Part shown: piece by piece, positions 37,985 to 49,821 of the stretch | Position numbering within the stretch: the stretch's first letter is position 1 | How the letters are laid out: each line of letters begins with the position of its first letter | Origin: Ascarosepion bandense | Lineage: Eukaryota > Mollusca > Cephalopoda > Sepiida > Sepiidae | Assembly (NCBI GenBank): GCA_037127315.1 | Contig: JBBBDQ010000310.1 | Location: 2,489,001-2,553,000, forward strand | Length of the DNA stretch: 64,000 nt | Direction: 5' to 3' | Notes under the pieces: model-generated | What the model was told of the DNA's origin: nothing | Databases searched by the model: none | Seen by the model: only the letters and a program-made list of their open reading frames with translations | Made by a program: the position numbers and the translations under genes

Positions 37985-38610
37985 AAAAATACCTCAAACT
38001 TAATAAAAGCAAACTTTTATCATCAAAAACTATATGTTATTATTAAGTGGAAAGTTTAAAAGAATTTTTTTATTAAATTGTATTTTTATCGTTTTTAGAA
38101 GGTTAGAAATTTTGTTTAAAAACTCTTGTAGTTTTTTCTTTTAGCGCGAGGTCTAAAATTTTTGTTTTTACTGTGAAAGATACATCGATGTGTAAATTCT
38201 TGAAACAATCAAATAATTATCTGATTTTAATAAAACTTTCCAGATTATTATTAAATGAATTATATTATTTTAGAAATGTTTCTTTTTAAAAAAAAGTCTT
38301 GAAAATTGTTTTAGATCTTAACAACTTTAAAAATTGCGCACTTATTTAATTTTTGAAAATTTCGAGAAATAAAATTTTGCAGAGCTTAATGTTTATATAA
38401 GTTGAAAGGTGAACTTATTGGAGAATTTAAATCTTTAATTCTTTTTTGATAAATCGGAACACTATTTAACAAAAATCTGAAATAATCGTAAAATAATAAA
38501 TGCAATAAAAACATGACATTATTTAATTAGAAAGGATTTTAGTTGCTTATATGAATAAGATCTATTATGGACTATAGTGTCTACATTTTTTAATGAATAT
38601 TTATACACAT
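37985..38610 (+). repeat. Dispersed AT-rich repeat R1, copy 2
   Basis: Matches R1 copy 1 from AACTTAATAAAAGCAAAC through AATTCTTGAAACAATCAAAT to the distal TGCAATAAAAACATGACATT block. The preceding 60 bp (TACTACCACTGATTCGCTAA) also matches sequence upstream of copy 4, extending the family. Confidence 0.68.
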
Positions 38611-38689
38611 TTGTTTCAAATTTAATTGTAATAATTTCTAAAGATTTAAATCTTTTAAAATTAAATTAAAAACAACCAACAAAACTGCA

Positions 38690-38780
38690 GGCAAGAATTA
38701 TGGAAACATTCACAAACTTAAACAAGGATACTGTCCAGAAGAAGTTCGGAAGTCGTCTGGAGGCTGTTGTTGAAACCAAT
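38690..38780 (+). pseudogene. Possible transposase C-terminal fragment
   Basis: A forward frame METFTNLNKDTVQKKFGSRL then EAVVETNDDFIE and a stop resembles the last residues of DDE transposases, in which an arginine-rich helix precedes a terminal acidic tail. It is short and the assignment is weak. It is separate from the reverse-strand transposon that begins 130 bp downstream. Confidence 0.35.
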
Positions 38781-38913
38781 GACGATTTTATTGAATAAAT
38801 TTACTCTTTAGTATTACAAGATATTTTAGTGCAAATTTTTAAATATATTCGTTAAAATGAGATGTCATTTTTAATTTGTGCATAATTTAGACGATAGTTT
38901 ATCCATTGCTGTA

Positions 38914-40237
38914 TATACAGGGTCTATCAAAAACGTTTACAAACTTTGGGGACGGGTTCCTCACATCAAAACCAAGATAAAGGTCCATATAAACATATGT
39001 CCAAAAGGCTATAGTTCTACCTCACCACAGCCACTCATAAAAACTGTTCAAAATGTCCTCCGCCTGCACACGTCGGATCATTGGTAGACTCTTTAAAATT
39101 CTCATGCATGGTATTGAATGGTCTCGCAGGCTTCTATAGACACGTTGATGAAGCCTCTCTGTATTATTAATATCTGCTACATAAACCAACCCATTTATGT
39201 GTCCCCACATGCAAGTTATGTAACTGGTTCTCTCCTACTTATCCATCTTTTATGGTATATGCCAATCAGTGCATCGCGAACAATGTAACTCAAACATATT
39301 AGCGCCATCCTGCATGAACCACAGAAGTACATCATCTAGCAAGATCTTGAAGTGTTCGAAATAAAGTGCTTGTAGACAGGTCTTGTAAGACATTCTCGGA
39401 GAACATATGGACTTATCAGGCATTTACTGCAATTTCAGGCTACATATTAATCTAAAACTGATGCTGGTACTTGCATCACAGTGAATCCGGTTGGTCATGT
39501 AAATTTTGTTATTCAATCTCTTTCAAATGTTGCTTTATCTGTAAATATGTCGGAAGAGACAAATAACGGTTTTTGAATGAAACCATTGGTAAAAGTTCTC
39601 CCGTGGTGTGTGATCAATTAGCAAAAGACATTGAACCCGTTGCAAATGATACGGATACAGGAGCTGCTATTAAAGTACCCTCCATGCAGTACTATGAAAT
39701 GTACGACATGCTAGCGCCACTTGACGTTTGATGATACCTGGATCGTCAGTGACAGCCTGTAGAATGTGTTCATCGTGGACCGGCGTACGAGGGGACCTAC
39801 GTCTTCCTTTATCCATAGTTTGTAATGTCATGGATCTTATCTCAGCAACGCAAAGATAGACAGCAGCAAAAGTTGGATGACTCGGATGCCTTCGTTCTAG
39901 AAACACAATCTGATAAAACCATTCCGCCTTGCGTTCATTACAATTTGCGCTTCCGTGTGTAAAAGTTCATATCTGCTTACGATATGAAAATCGTGTCATT
40001 GTTAAACAAAACACTTCTCATTAACTCATTACTACGTACACTAAACGTTGAAAATAGACTATCCAAAGATATAAACGAATGACAAATGTGACCTCGTCTA
40101 CATAGCAACGCATCATCCTCTACTATAAACTTTCTTTAATCTTAATAACTCAAAAACGAAGAATTTAAGGTCATATGTTTATATGGACATTTGTCATTGT
40201 TTTGGTTTGTATAAGTAATTTTGATACATCTTGTATA
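38914..40237 (-). mobile_element. Mariner/IS630-type DNA transposon relic
   Basis: About 1.32 kb bounded by inverted termini. The left end TACAGGGTCTATCAAAAACG and the reverse complement of the right end TACAAGATGTATCAAAATTA align over about 30 bp, and an inner block GTCCATATAAACATATG is shared. The element is flanked by TA, the usual Tc1/mariner target. A broken transposase lies inside on the reverse strand. Confidence 0.75.
39010..39915 (-). pseudogene. Broken DDE transposase (mariner/IS630-related)
   Basis: Reverse-strand reading shows, from N to C: a helix-turn-helix region (TPVHDEHILQAVTDDPGI, then RQVALACRTFHSTAWRVL, 39670-39810), FTDKATFERD near 39530 (equivalent to FTDEATF with the first catalytic Asp), and WISRREPV near 39240. 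These are followed by MWGHINGLVYVADINNTERL (39150-39210; equivalent to LWGHLK-LVY) and a terminal IRRVQAEDIL helix. The domain order matches transposases commonly found in arthropods and molluscs. Stops and frame changes occur throughout; the second Asp region is not intact. Confidence 0.78.
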
Positions 40238-41625
40238 TATATATATATATATATATGGGGGTGGGGGGTGAACTTTGTCATGTATGAAGAGTAACTGTCT
40301 CGAAACAACACGTCAGCTTCGAGTAACAAAATTGATGTAATGAATGTTTTAGTTATGGATAAGCAGAAAGATTAGTTATTTCAATACAGGTCAAAGTGTT
40401 ATAACTCGAGGACCTGGTCAGAACATTTTTGAAACATCACAGATTGTTAGATTTTCATATACACTCGTGGTGTGCGCCTATCGCATGTGATCTAAGTAAC
40501 GTAAAATCACTAACCATCGGAAAGGTTTAGGGCGGCTAGGATAATGATGCCAGAAATTAACTGATTCTTTCCGGCCAAATACGATCTAACAGAAAAGCTA
40601 ATGTTACTCAAATTGCAGGTGTATTTAACCTGCAATTTGTGCAGCAGTAGTTTTGCATGAAAGAAGCTACTCGTCGGTGTCGTATAGCCATAAGCCACTC
40701 TGAGTTCCCTACTAACCACCAATGTCTGAAAACCTTGTTTGAATGGAAGAAAATTATCTAATCTCATGTCTTGATTTCTTTTGAATAAGGTTGCACTAAG
40801 GTAAAACATGTTGAAATCATCAGAGTAATGGTTTAGGAAAGAACCTTTTCACCTGATCCTGATATTCATTAGAATAGGGCACCGCATAGAAGCCCCACCC
40901 GCTTCGCTACCATTAAAAACAAAGCAAGCCACTTTAAAACAACTTTTTGTAGGAATATCTATATTTTTACGGTCGAATGTATGCAATTTGAAGTCTTATT
41001 TTTATGCTGTTTTTGCTTTAAGATCTTAAACTCTTATAGTTATATCTACTTGTTTACATCGAAATAATTTGAGACCAAAACTAACTTTCAGATTTTCCTT
41101 TTTTATTTTTACTGTTTATATCTCATCTTTTCGAACGACTGTCAAAAAATAATACTTATGACTTTACAGCGTTTGTTAGTGTTTTCAGCAGTTTTTCATA
41201 CCATCAACAAAAATGTTTGTTGGTGAAATTTTGAAAATTCTTTTTCTTTTCTTTTATAGAATGTTTTAGATTGGAATCAAGAACTGCACACTTAATATTA
41301 TTGTTGTCGTTTTTATTTTCATTCTTGCGTATTTTTAAGATATTAAAATCATTATTCTACAGCTTTGCCCATTATCAGATAGCTGCCTGTTCGTATTCTC
41401 GTGTGGTTGGTGATAGCATCGGTAGCATGAAAAACACTGGCAACAGTTTATTTTACATTCGAAATTATTTTATTAATCTTAGATTCGATATTACTTCCAC
41501 GAGAAATATAAATTATATTTAGTTTCGCTATTAAAACATCCAGTGCAAAAACTTGTGATCATCTCTTATTAGCATCTGACAGAAATTTACCGATTTTCAA
41601 CACGGATATCATTATTGAAATACTT

Positions 41626-41628
<3 letters not shown>
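40238..41628. other. TA tract then unassigned DNA
   Basis: (TA)n at 40238-40257 followed by GGGGGTGGGGGG. Reverse and forward frames of 80-100 codons (for example 40510-40809 reverse) have no recognised similarity. Confidence 0.4.

Positions 41629-41668
<40 letters not shown>
41629..41668. repeat. (TA)n microsatellite
   Basis: About 20 TA units. The sequence to 42640 is unassigned AT-rich DNA with a short (CA)n at about 42303. Confidence 0.9.
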
Positions 41669-41672
<4 letters not shown>

Positions 41673-42639
41673 TTTCATTAAAAACGACTGACAAGGTAAT
41701 GCTGTTTAGTTTTTATTTAGTGTTTTGTATCATAATTTTCTTATTTACTGGACATAAATTGATATTTTCCAAATGTTCTTTATGATATTCTGTGTGGCTA
41801 CACGTTTTTGAGTTGTTATCCTTGTTTTTCTTATTGCTTTTTTTATCTTAAGCAAATTAATAAGAACCGGCCTAGATTGAGAAATCCTACTAAAGCAAAA
41901 CTGATTTTTCAAACAGGAATCGTAACTGTATTCTCTTTTTCCATCTGGGAAACTACTCCTATGACCGATGCGTTCTGCCAGCAATTAGGCCACCGGAGAT
42001 GGAAAAAGTGAGTACATGTTCGAGCCACGTCATACATTACATTCTAGTTCCGTAGTATTTGAAACTAAAAATCACGTATACCAGCTCAAACATGTGTACC
42101 CATTACAAATAACGTTAACAGTAATAAGAAATAATGTCGGGCTAGAATAGAAAAAGAAGCAGTCAAAATATTATCTTCTACCTGAATTTGAAAAACGGAC
42201 ATAGACACCCGGGACATATATAAAGTTACTTGTCATTTATCGGGCAGAAAATTGTCATATATATATAATATGTCCGAAATATGTATACTTGCATGATTAC
42301 ATACACACACACACATAGACACGCACACAGTGATAAGTGTATATGCATGCATAATTACACATACATAAATATTTCTAGACAAATTCATAAATTCATTTAC
42401 AGCTGTTCACTGTGTTCAGATAAAACCATTAGTTCCTAATAATTCAATTTTGTTTTATGCAACCATTTATCATTTAATGTTTTTTATTGTTATACACGAC
42501 CGTGACATTCTGTTTGAACAAAGCATATTAATAAATGTACCGTTTCTAACATTGTTATGTGTCTTTATAGTAGATGTAAATATGTGAAGAATACATTTAA
42601 TGATGCATCAATAATTAAAATCTCGGATAAGAATCAAAA

Positions 42640-42835
42640 TAATAACTACATTAACATAATAATTATACTATTCAAGTAATATCTATATTTACCTAATAAT
42701 GTTACTATCCCAGTAATAATTACATTAACATAATAATTATACTATTCAAGTAATATCTACATTAACCTAATAATTATACTATTCCAATAATAACTACATT
42801 AACACAATAATTATACTATTGAAGTAATAACTACA
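42640..42835 (+). repeat. Minisatellite of about 37 bp
   Basis: Around five imperfect units built on ACATTAACATAATAATTATA plus CTATTCAAGTAATATCT, phase kept at about 37 bp, with point changes between units. Confidence 0.8.
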
Positions 42836-43114
42836 TGTTAGGCTACGAACTAATTCATCCATCTCATGAATTTTTAATAAAGAGAGAAACAATGCAATAG
42901 ATATCCTGTTGAACAATTCAATAAAACCCATGTCACTAATTTTGAGCTCATCATTTTGTCATAACGTTAGAAGTTTCTCGTGTGGCAAAAGTCTGGTATG
43001 AGCAAATTAATTAGGAAGATATCGTCAAAGAAATTTTAGCAATGACGGCTCCGATGATTACTTTTTAAAATATTTAGTTCTACTGTGCCTTTGATATTTA
43101 TGAAAATATCTTGT

Positions 43115-43412
43115 CCTAAGTCAGTCAATTAAGTGCCATACATGATACAGGCTTGGGCAATCATGTCTCGAAAGAGACATGACTGACTAGGCAGAAGACT
43201 TTCCCGCAGTATCTTGCGATTACTTTCTGCGGTAGACCGGTTGCCAACCAAGGCTATAGAACCCAATTTGTTCTGCTATTCAGCTCATAGATAGAGGGAG
43301 AAGGGATGGATTAATACCTTTTCCAAGGATATTGGTGCGTAAGTGAATGCAATGAATTCGAATGAAATTCGAACTCGACTCTCCGGTTTCTCATTCCGAT
43401 CCGATATCCAAA
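43115..43412 (-). mobile_element. tRNA-derived SINE (family S), copy 4
   Basis: Reverse-strand copy from CAGTCAATTAAGTGCCATAC to the box B/anticodon-arm region (GAACTCGACTCTCC ... TTCTCATTCCGAT). The central AACCCATAAC block is altered to AGCTCATAGA. The terminal box A part is lost after GATATCC. Confidence 0.85.
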
Positions 43413-43444
43413 ACCAAAACTCACATGATGCTGATTCCACTTCT

Positions 43445-43800
43445 TCCACGTGAGTGTTCATTGACCTTCACAACTTTCTCGACTTCGCAGTTCAAAACAA
43501 TTTTTATTTTCTTACTCTGCTATCTATTTACACAAGGTCTTTTAGTAGGTTAAACGCTGTTCCCTTTTTTCTGTCTTGCCTTCAGTATGTAATATGATCC
43601 TTTTTCTTCATATGCTCTCAAAATTCTTCTTCAAATGTTCTTAAAATGTTCTCGTTACTCAAGTGCTCCGTTTACATCAATCTCAGAATCTTTTATTCAA
43701 AAAACCACATCTGCTTTCTCAAGTGTCTTTTTCATCTGCGAGGAAATTGTCCAGAATTCACTGTCATATAGGACAGTAGCTCGACGGTCATTTCTTTCTT
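43445..43800 (-). pseudogene. RTE-like LINE C-terminal fragment
   Basis: The reverse strand reads LLYDSEFWTISSQMKKTLEK then ADVVF, matching the post-RT hallmark LLYG-E-WTLSS-MEKRLE-A-EMW of the same LINE type as the 17.9-19.0 kb relic, followed by a degenerate RRILRAYEEKGSYYILKARQ region. It is disrupted by stops. Confidence 0.65.
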
Positions 43801-45154
43801 TCTAACGAATGTTTCAGCTTTTCTTTATTTAATATACCTACATGATATGCAAGAAATACTAAACTTAAACTATTACAAAGTTACCATCGCAACTGTCGAG
43901 AAAAATATAACGACTCTTTCGATTGTCAATCAATATTGTGTGCGGGTTTGTGTATTAGTGCGTGTATGCGTCCGTGTGGACGTGTGTGAGTACTGTGTAT
44001 CTCCACCAACATGTCTCCGCGTGTGTCTGTATGCGTCTGTTTGCAAATTACGATGGCCTTCTTTTGAAAATCGATGGATAGTCTATTTGTACAAGTTCTC
44101 TTTACTTCAGTCAACCTTCCTCAAAACATTTTGATATTAGCCTAATGGCATCCATTGCAAGAACAAACACCATAGTAGAATATTTGCACAGTCACTGTCA
44201 CAAATAACGACACTACCATGATGGCACTACGTATTAACAGCAGCTGTAAAAAACAATGGCTATGGACAATTATCACAATGGCAGAGCAAGTGAAGACAGT
44301 GAAAACACAATCAGCCAGGATCGAGAAAAGTATATTTTTCATTTAGTTATGTCATAGAAAATGTGACCCATAATATTTGCACGAGTTTTTTTGTAATCAT
44401 TTCCTAACATGCATACGGGTGCAATGGTAAATGAATATATCACAAAATAGCTTTTACATTTCTGACAAAATGGGAAATTAAAAAATATATTTACAATGAT
44501 GATTATGTGTCTGAATAAATGGCTCAAAATAAAGATACAAAAACTAAAATTCAAAAAATTGCTAAAATTCGTTAACATGTAATATAGTTCTTTTGATCTT
44601 GTAAAGTTTCAGTCAAAACCTGTAGTCTTCTGAAGCAGTAACGAAAACGGCGTTGAAGTAAGTGAATTAAGAAACAATCGGCAAATTGTATACAATTTAG
44701 CAGAATAACAGTTTCATACGAAGTGAAGATGGTGAAGATGTTACACTTAATGAAACTCTGGATGCCCATAACATAGTTTAATAAGCATAAATGAGGGAAA
44801 ATAGTGTGAATTCAAATGATGAAGGAAATGTATTGAACAATTTTTATTGATAGAAAAATGTCAAACTGAGGCTATTTGTATTTCAGACGTTCTCATAGAG
44901 TCACATGATAAAAGCTAATTGAAAATTAAACAGTTTTACAATATTTATAAATTCAAGCAATGTAATAAATTCTGAAACGGATTCGAAAAATTTAAGTTTG
45001 GTTACTTTTATTTTTAACAAAATTAGTGCCCTTGAGTCAAGCTGAATAAATACTGACATAGTTCAAGATATTGAAATCGATTTTTATGTTGGATAAATGT
45101 TTAAAAACATCTCAATGTACGCTAAGAACAAAAAGTATTCGAGGTAAACCTTCG

Positions 45155-45157
<3 letters not shown>
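43801..45157. other. Unassigned stretch
   Basis: GT-rich degenerate repeat at 43940-44040. No gene or element recognised to 45157. Confidence 0.4.
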
Positions 45158-45216
<59 letters not shown>

Positions 45217-45223
45217 ATATATA
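45158..45223. repeat. (TA)n microsatellite
   Basis: Long TA tract, split by one TTTATATA interruption. Confidence 0.9.
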
Positions 45224-45439
45224 AATCTTTAGAAATACAAAATTGGTATACTTTTTTAAAATCAAGGAATTTATCGTTAGTCTCAAAGACCATTTCGTCC
45301 AACATTTCATGAGGAGAAAAATCTTTGGAAAAGGAATTAAATGAAAAAAGCACCAACGACTAAAATGAAGAGCAAAAAGAGAGAAACACGATAAAATAGA
45401 TATAGATATGCATGTATATATTTATAACGAGGTGAATTC

Positions 45440-46640
45440 ATGTGTAAATAATTAGAGAAGGACAATTAAAATAAAATTTTTGCCAACAAATTTAGAGACT
45501 TTACAAAATCGTCCTGCCGGCAGAAAGAAGGTTTCCGTATTGATATAGAGACTGATTCCAAAATATTTAAATGATTATTGGAATCAGCTCTATGAATAAT
45601 TTTAAAGCACTCCTTCTTATAAGACATGCTATACTGTCTACTAGATGTTGAGTGATAGCCGATTCTATATTTGTAGAGGGAAGGCAACACGTTACTTATT
45701 TTGCCAAGTCTTATTATCGATGGCACATGCAGATTAATCTTCGTTTCTAAATGTAAGGTTGTACCGCCCGCATAACCATCAGCGCACTGGTAATTAAATT
45801 CTTATACTAAATTACTCAATTTGATGTAAGGCAAACCATCCTTACAAAACGACGGAAATTCAAACCTAGTTCGAAAAATACAACGCAGAGCAATAGCTAG
45901 AAAACAATGAGAAATCGACTTACTGAACTGCTTAACTAAACTTTGGCCCTAATTTAAGGAACCTTCAAATATACCGGACACTTAGAAGGCCCCAAGACTT
46001 TAGGAGAATAAAATTCCTTAATCTTCTTATTAATAATAGAATTAATAAGTATTTCGGATAGGCATTACACAAGAAAATCTCCTTGATATTCTCCAATTCA
46101 GAGTCCAGTCTCGTAGAACAAATTTTGAGCGCTTTGTGTACGAATAAGACTAATGTTCTTTGATGTAGGTACAAATGCACACCATTTCATGTACAGGCCA
46201 ATAAATATGGGTTTACGATAGATACTCGTAAGAAACCCCCTCTACTACGATCAACAACAACGTCTAAAAAAGACAAGGAATTATCCTTCCCAACTTCCAT
46301 AGTGAAGCATAAAGCTCTGTGTAAGGAGTTATGCCTATTTAAAAAAAAAGTTTACAGTCGCACTTTCGGTGGAAAAAGTAGTAAAAGTGTCATCAACATA
46401 CAAAGATAAAAGGTTTAGACACTTTTCCAAAAGCAACGATTCGTAGTAGCCCAAAAAATATCAGCCAAAACAGGACCAAGAGGACTAGCCATCTGAACCC
46501 CATCCACCTGGCTATACATGACATTATCGAAGCTAAACTCGACTGAACTATAAAAAAGTATCATAAGCTCGACAAATATTCCCTAGGGAAAGGAGGTGGA
46601 GTAAAGTCACTCTCAGACAACAAGTCGGTGCAAATATCAA
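45440..46640 (-). mobile_element. Penelope-like element 1, RT-GIY-YIG relic
   Basis: Reverse-strand translation with stops. PREYLSSLMILFYSSVEFSF precedes YSQVDGVQMASPLGPVLADIF (about 46470-46540), the Penelope-type RT block G-MGSPLGPVLADIFM. LYVDDTFTTFSTES follows (about 46380-46420; the YVDD catalytic motif is intact). Then come a thumb region with HRALCFTMEVGKDNSLSFLDV, a C-terminal RT helix (LALKICSTRLDSELENIKEI at about 46080-46130), and at 45466-45726 a tail like the end of the GIY-YIG nuclease domain (ILESVSISIRKPS). The N-terminal part of RT and the nuclease core are lost or unreadable. Confidence 0.82.
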
Positions 46641-46856
46641 TATCCAGAGATCACATGAAAATTCGTATCAGGGCATGAAACGATGGCCGTAGTCGTAACC
46701 CCCGTTTCATGCTTACACGATTTGCAGACGATTTGCACACAAAGGAAAGAAAGGGGACCTGCTTTAAGTTTTGGCAAGTTATCCATCGGTTCTATCAATG
46801 GTTTTGTAAATAAAAAGTGGTCATTGAAGTCAGCACCCAGAAGCAATAGTCTGGTT

Positions 46857-46878
46857 CATGTTAAACGCAATCGTCAGG

Positions 46879-46924
<46 letters not shown>

Positions 46925-46948
46925 GACCTGACGATTGCGTTTAACATG
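46857..46948. repeat. 24-bp perfect inverted repeat around a TA tract
   Basis: Left arm 46857-46880 (CATGTTAAACGCAATCGTCA plus GGTC) and right arm 46925-46948 are exact reverse complements, separated by 44 nt of (AT)n. It lies just upstream of the surviving 5' part of Penelope-like element 1. Confidence 0.95.
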
Positions 46949-47630
46949 ATATATCTACATGTATATTGTTTATACACTAATTTAAATAAAAAACCTCCCT
47001 ACATACACAATTACAATGACTTGGCCACATATTGCAAACTAATATTATTTGACTTTTGATGATAATTTTTATAGACAAGAATTTTTAATATCTATGAGGT
47101 CGGCTCTTTGTGATGGATCCACATCTTACAATTTCTAGAAACTGGTCATTTTTAAAATATTGTGCTTATGAAAAAACTTATTTTCGTTATATCTAATAAC
47201 AAAACAATATTTAACTCATCTTGTAAATAAACATAATAGTGTATGTAAAAAAACACTATATGTAAATAATACGGATGTGTGTGTGTGGGGGGGGGTTGTT
47301 CCTTACTGTTGGCTTTCTGACGTTGCCTTTTGAATATCAATCATCAGAATGAGGTTGGCTTTGAAAGGGTAGGTATGTTGTCTTTATAAGGTCAATAGAA
47401 GGTATAGGTATATCGTCCAATCCTATAATAAGCAATATAGCCGTATTAATTTCACCAGGTGTTATTTTCAATGTTGAGTTAGTAATGAATCCTCTCAATG
47501 GAGAACATTGTAGTCATATTATATGAAACAACCAAATAACCAGAGTCGATTCTTAAACGTTAAAAACCAACATAAGCTGTTTTAATCGTTGTAAAAACCT
47601 CTACTCGAAGAGATATCTACTAATAAAAAG

Positions 47631-47668
<38 letters not shown>

Positions 47669-47788
47669 TAAATAATGTAGAGAATTTTGTTACTTACTTA
47701 AGCAAAGTTATACCAACCTGACCAAAGTTATACCAACCTGATGTCATCATTCTTCAGGGATTTTGTTTATTCTGCTCTCTCTCCCTCT

Positions 47789-47823
<35 letters not shown>

Positions 47824-47957
47824 TACTTCCAAAAAGAAGGGATATTTAAGGTCTAAAGTTTTTATTTCAGTTTTAATTTCAAGCTAAAAGATTAGATTAA
47901 TATCATGCACAAGTTTCTAAAGACCTTTATCTAGAGAGATAGAAATTTATAAAGGGT
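46949..47957. repeat. Unassigned DNA with TA microsatellites
   Basis: TA tracts at about 47633-47665 and 47792-47820. A direct repeat of CAAAGTTATACCAACCTGA is at 47705-47741. G-run (GTGTGGGGGGGGG) near 47282. No gene. Confidence 0.5.
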
Positions 47958-47958
47958 A

Positions 47959-48012
<54 letters not shown>

Positions 48013-48097
48013 GCGCTATATACACTACACACACACTATATATATATATATATATATAAACTAGCCTAGCCTATATATATATATAAACCTAGCCTAG

Positions 48098-48148
<51 letters not shown>

Positions 48149-48185
48149 GCCTAGCCTATATATATATATATAAACTAGCCTAGTG
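47958..48185. repeat. Compound TATC/TA/CTAGCC satellite
   Basis: (TATC)n at 47958-48012 is followed by alternating (TA)n tracts and the 18-bp spacer AAACTAGCCTAGCC(TA), repeated four times to 48183 with a final truncated unit. Confidence 0.9.
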
Positions 48186-48229
48186 GCTGGTTGTACCAGC
48201 AAACGTTGTAACCTTCATAAACGTGTAAA

Positions 48230-48490
48230 GATACGCCGTACTAAAGTGTTCTACTGCTGGGCAGGAGCAGAGTCACACTTGTTTTCTGTTTTTTAGCATA
48301 TAGAACACCCTCAGCTATTGGCGTATGTTTACATTGTATATAACGCGCTAAAAGTCTGCCTCCTTCTACCGAGCGCCCATATCTCAGAAGTAGAATTGCC
48401 GACTGATGTCAATTCGGTCGGGTTTCAATCCTGGCTAAAAAGTAATCGAATGTCTAAATGTACTGATGAGCGAAACATATCTGTCTGCGG
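48230..48490 (+). mobile_element. Hammerhead-bearing small retroelement, copy 1 (decayed)
   Basis: Homologous to the 53.2-kb unit over its 3' half: CAGCTATTGGCGTATGTTTA, CTAAAAGTCTGCCTCCTTCT, a tRNA-like segment with box B GGTTTCAATCC near 48421-48431, then the hammerhead region. CTGATGA (48463-48469) and GAAA (48472-48475) are both exact, but helix II is reduced to GC by an 11-nt loss relative to the other copies. Helix III and the cleavage trinucleotide TGTC (to 48485) and the helix I strand TGCGGATG follow. 48491-49130 is unassigned, with balanced composition at 48500-48800 that may be another old element. Confidence 0.72.
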
Positions 48491-49127
48491 ATGACTATAT
48501 ATATATATCTCCAAATTGTTGTGGGGTTTGCCATTTTTCCAGGATTATAGACTCGTCTAGAGTATACATATACAAAAACTCCTGCATAGAAGCAAGACGT
48601 CAGATAAGGTGAGATATCGAGAGATCCGCGAGACATCGTCATATCCGAGAAATACCAAGAATACAGCGTCAGTAATTCATAGTAGCCCTGAGCTCCACTC
48701 AACTAGAATATTATTACACAGCACCAGTCAGTTTCCGACGTGGACATACTAATTCTACTACGGCCTCACTTCAGAGACATTGTATATATCCGTCTTACTA
48801 ACTGTATTCCTGGATTACTAACCTGAGTTCAAGTTTGCATTCTTTACGTTTAATATACTTATTTTTTTATCTCACATTCTGTTTGTTGTTCCTTTATTTT
48901 GTGCGGTTTCCATTCCGGGATCCACAACACAAAAATCGAAGAATAAAATTGCAAAATTGCAATGTTAAAAACATTACTTTAAAACAGTGCTCAATATGAA
49001 AATAGAGCAATGAATATTAATTATTGATTATTACATTAGAACATATAAAAACTACTACAAAATTGTACATCTTGTTTCGACATTGACAGAACAATGTCTC
49101 ATTATGTAGTTAGCAATGATGGTAGTT

Positions 49128-49130
<3 letters not shown>

Positions 49131-49168
<38 letters not shown>

Positions 49169-49240
49169 ATCCGCAGACAGATCTGTTTCGCTGTATCACA
49201 GCTCATATGCAGGTGAAGAAAACCAACAGGTTTAGAATCC
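49131..49240 (-). mobile_element. Hammerhead-bearing small retroelement, copy 2 (3' end)
   Basis: On the reverse strand: CATATGA (where CUGANGA is expected; 49203-49209), helix II GCTGT-GAT-ACAGC (49190-49202), GAAA (49186-49189), helix III CAGATCTG, TC, and TGCGGATGACTATA running into a TA tract. Two core substitutions would be expected to disable it. Sequence upstream on that strand is not obviously the same tRNA-like body. Confidence 0.65.
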
Positions 49241-49769
49241 CAAGTTCTTCGGGATTTACTTTTTCAAAAAGTGCACAATACAACAGAGAGCATAGAGCAG
49301 AATATAACAATAATTAAATTTGTTTTTATTTAAAATTGATTTAATTTACATTGCCTGATGACGAGCTAAAATCTAAAAACATACAAATTTCCGTGTTGCA
49401 GTGCAAATTAAATATATATATATATATATATTCCTAACAATCCTTTTATTTAGGTATCAGTAAACTAATACGGTGATTTAGAATTTTTTTTATTTTACTT
49501 AATGTAGTGGGAGTAAGAAACAAACTATTTCCAAAAGCACTTACGTCTGTTTTGTTAAACAAATTATTGACAAGCAAAAGTATTTTTCGCAAGGATTTAA
49601 CAACTTTAATATTTGTTTAATTTTTTGTTCTAAATATTTTCAATTTAACAAAAATGAACATTTTTTAATATTATTTTCCAGCTTGAGCTTACTTTTAACA
49701 TTAATGACAATGCGCATCCTCGTGCGTCTTGTGAGGCAAATGTCATGCGTGATAGAATGAAGAAAAGAA

Positions 49770-49821
49770 AAATATCAGATAACCATGTCTACTGTCTGCT
49801 GTATATGGTTATCTGATATTT
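49770..49821. repeat. 17-bp perfect inverted repeat
   Basis: AAATATCAGATAACCAT (49770-49786) and its exact complement at 49805-49821, loop 18 nt. No attached gene. Confidence 0.92.
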
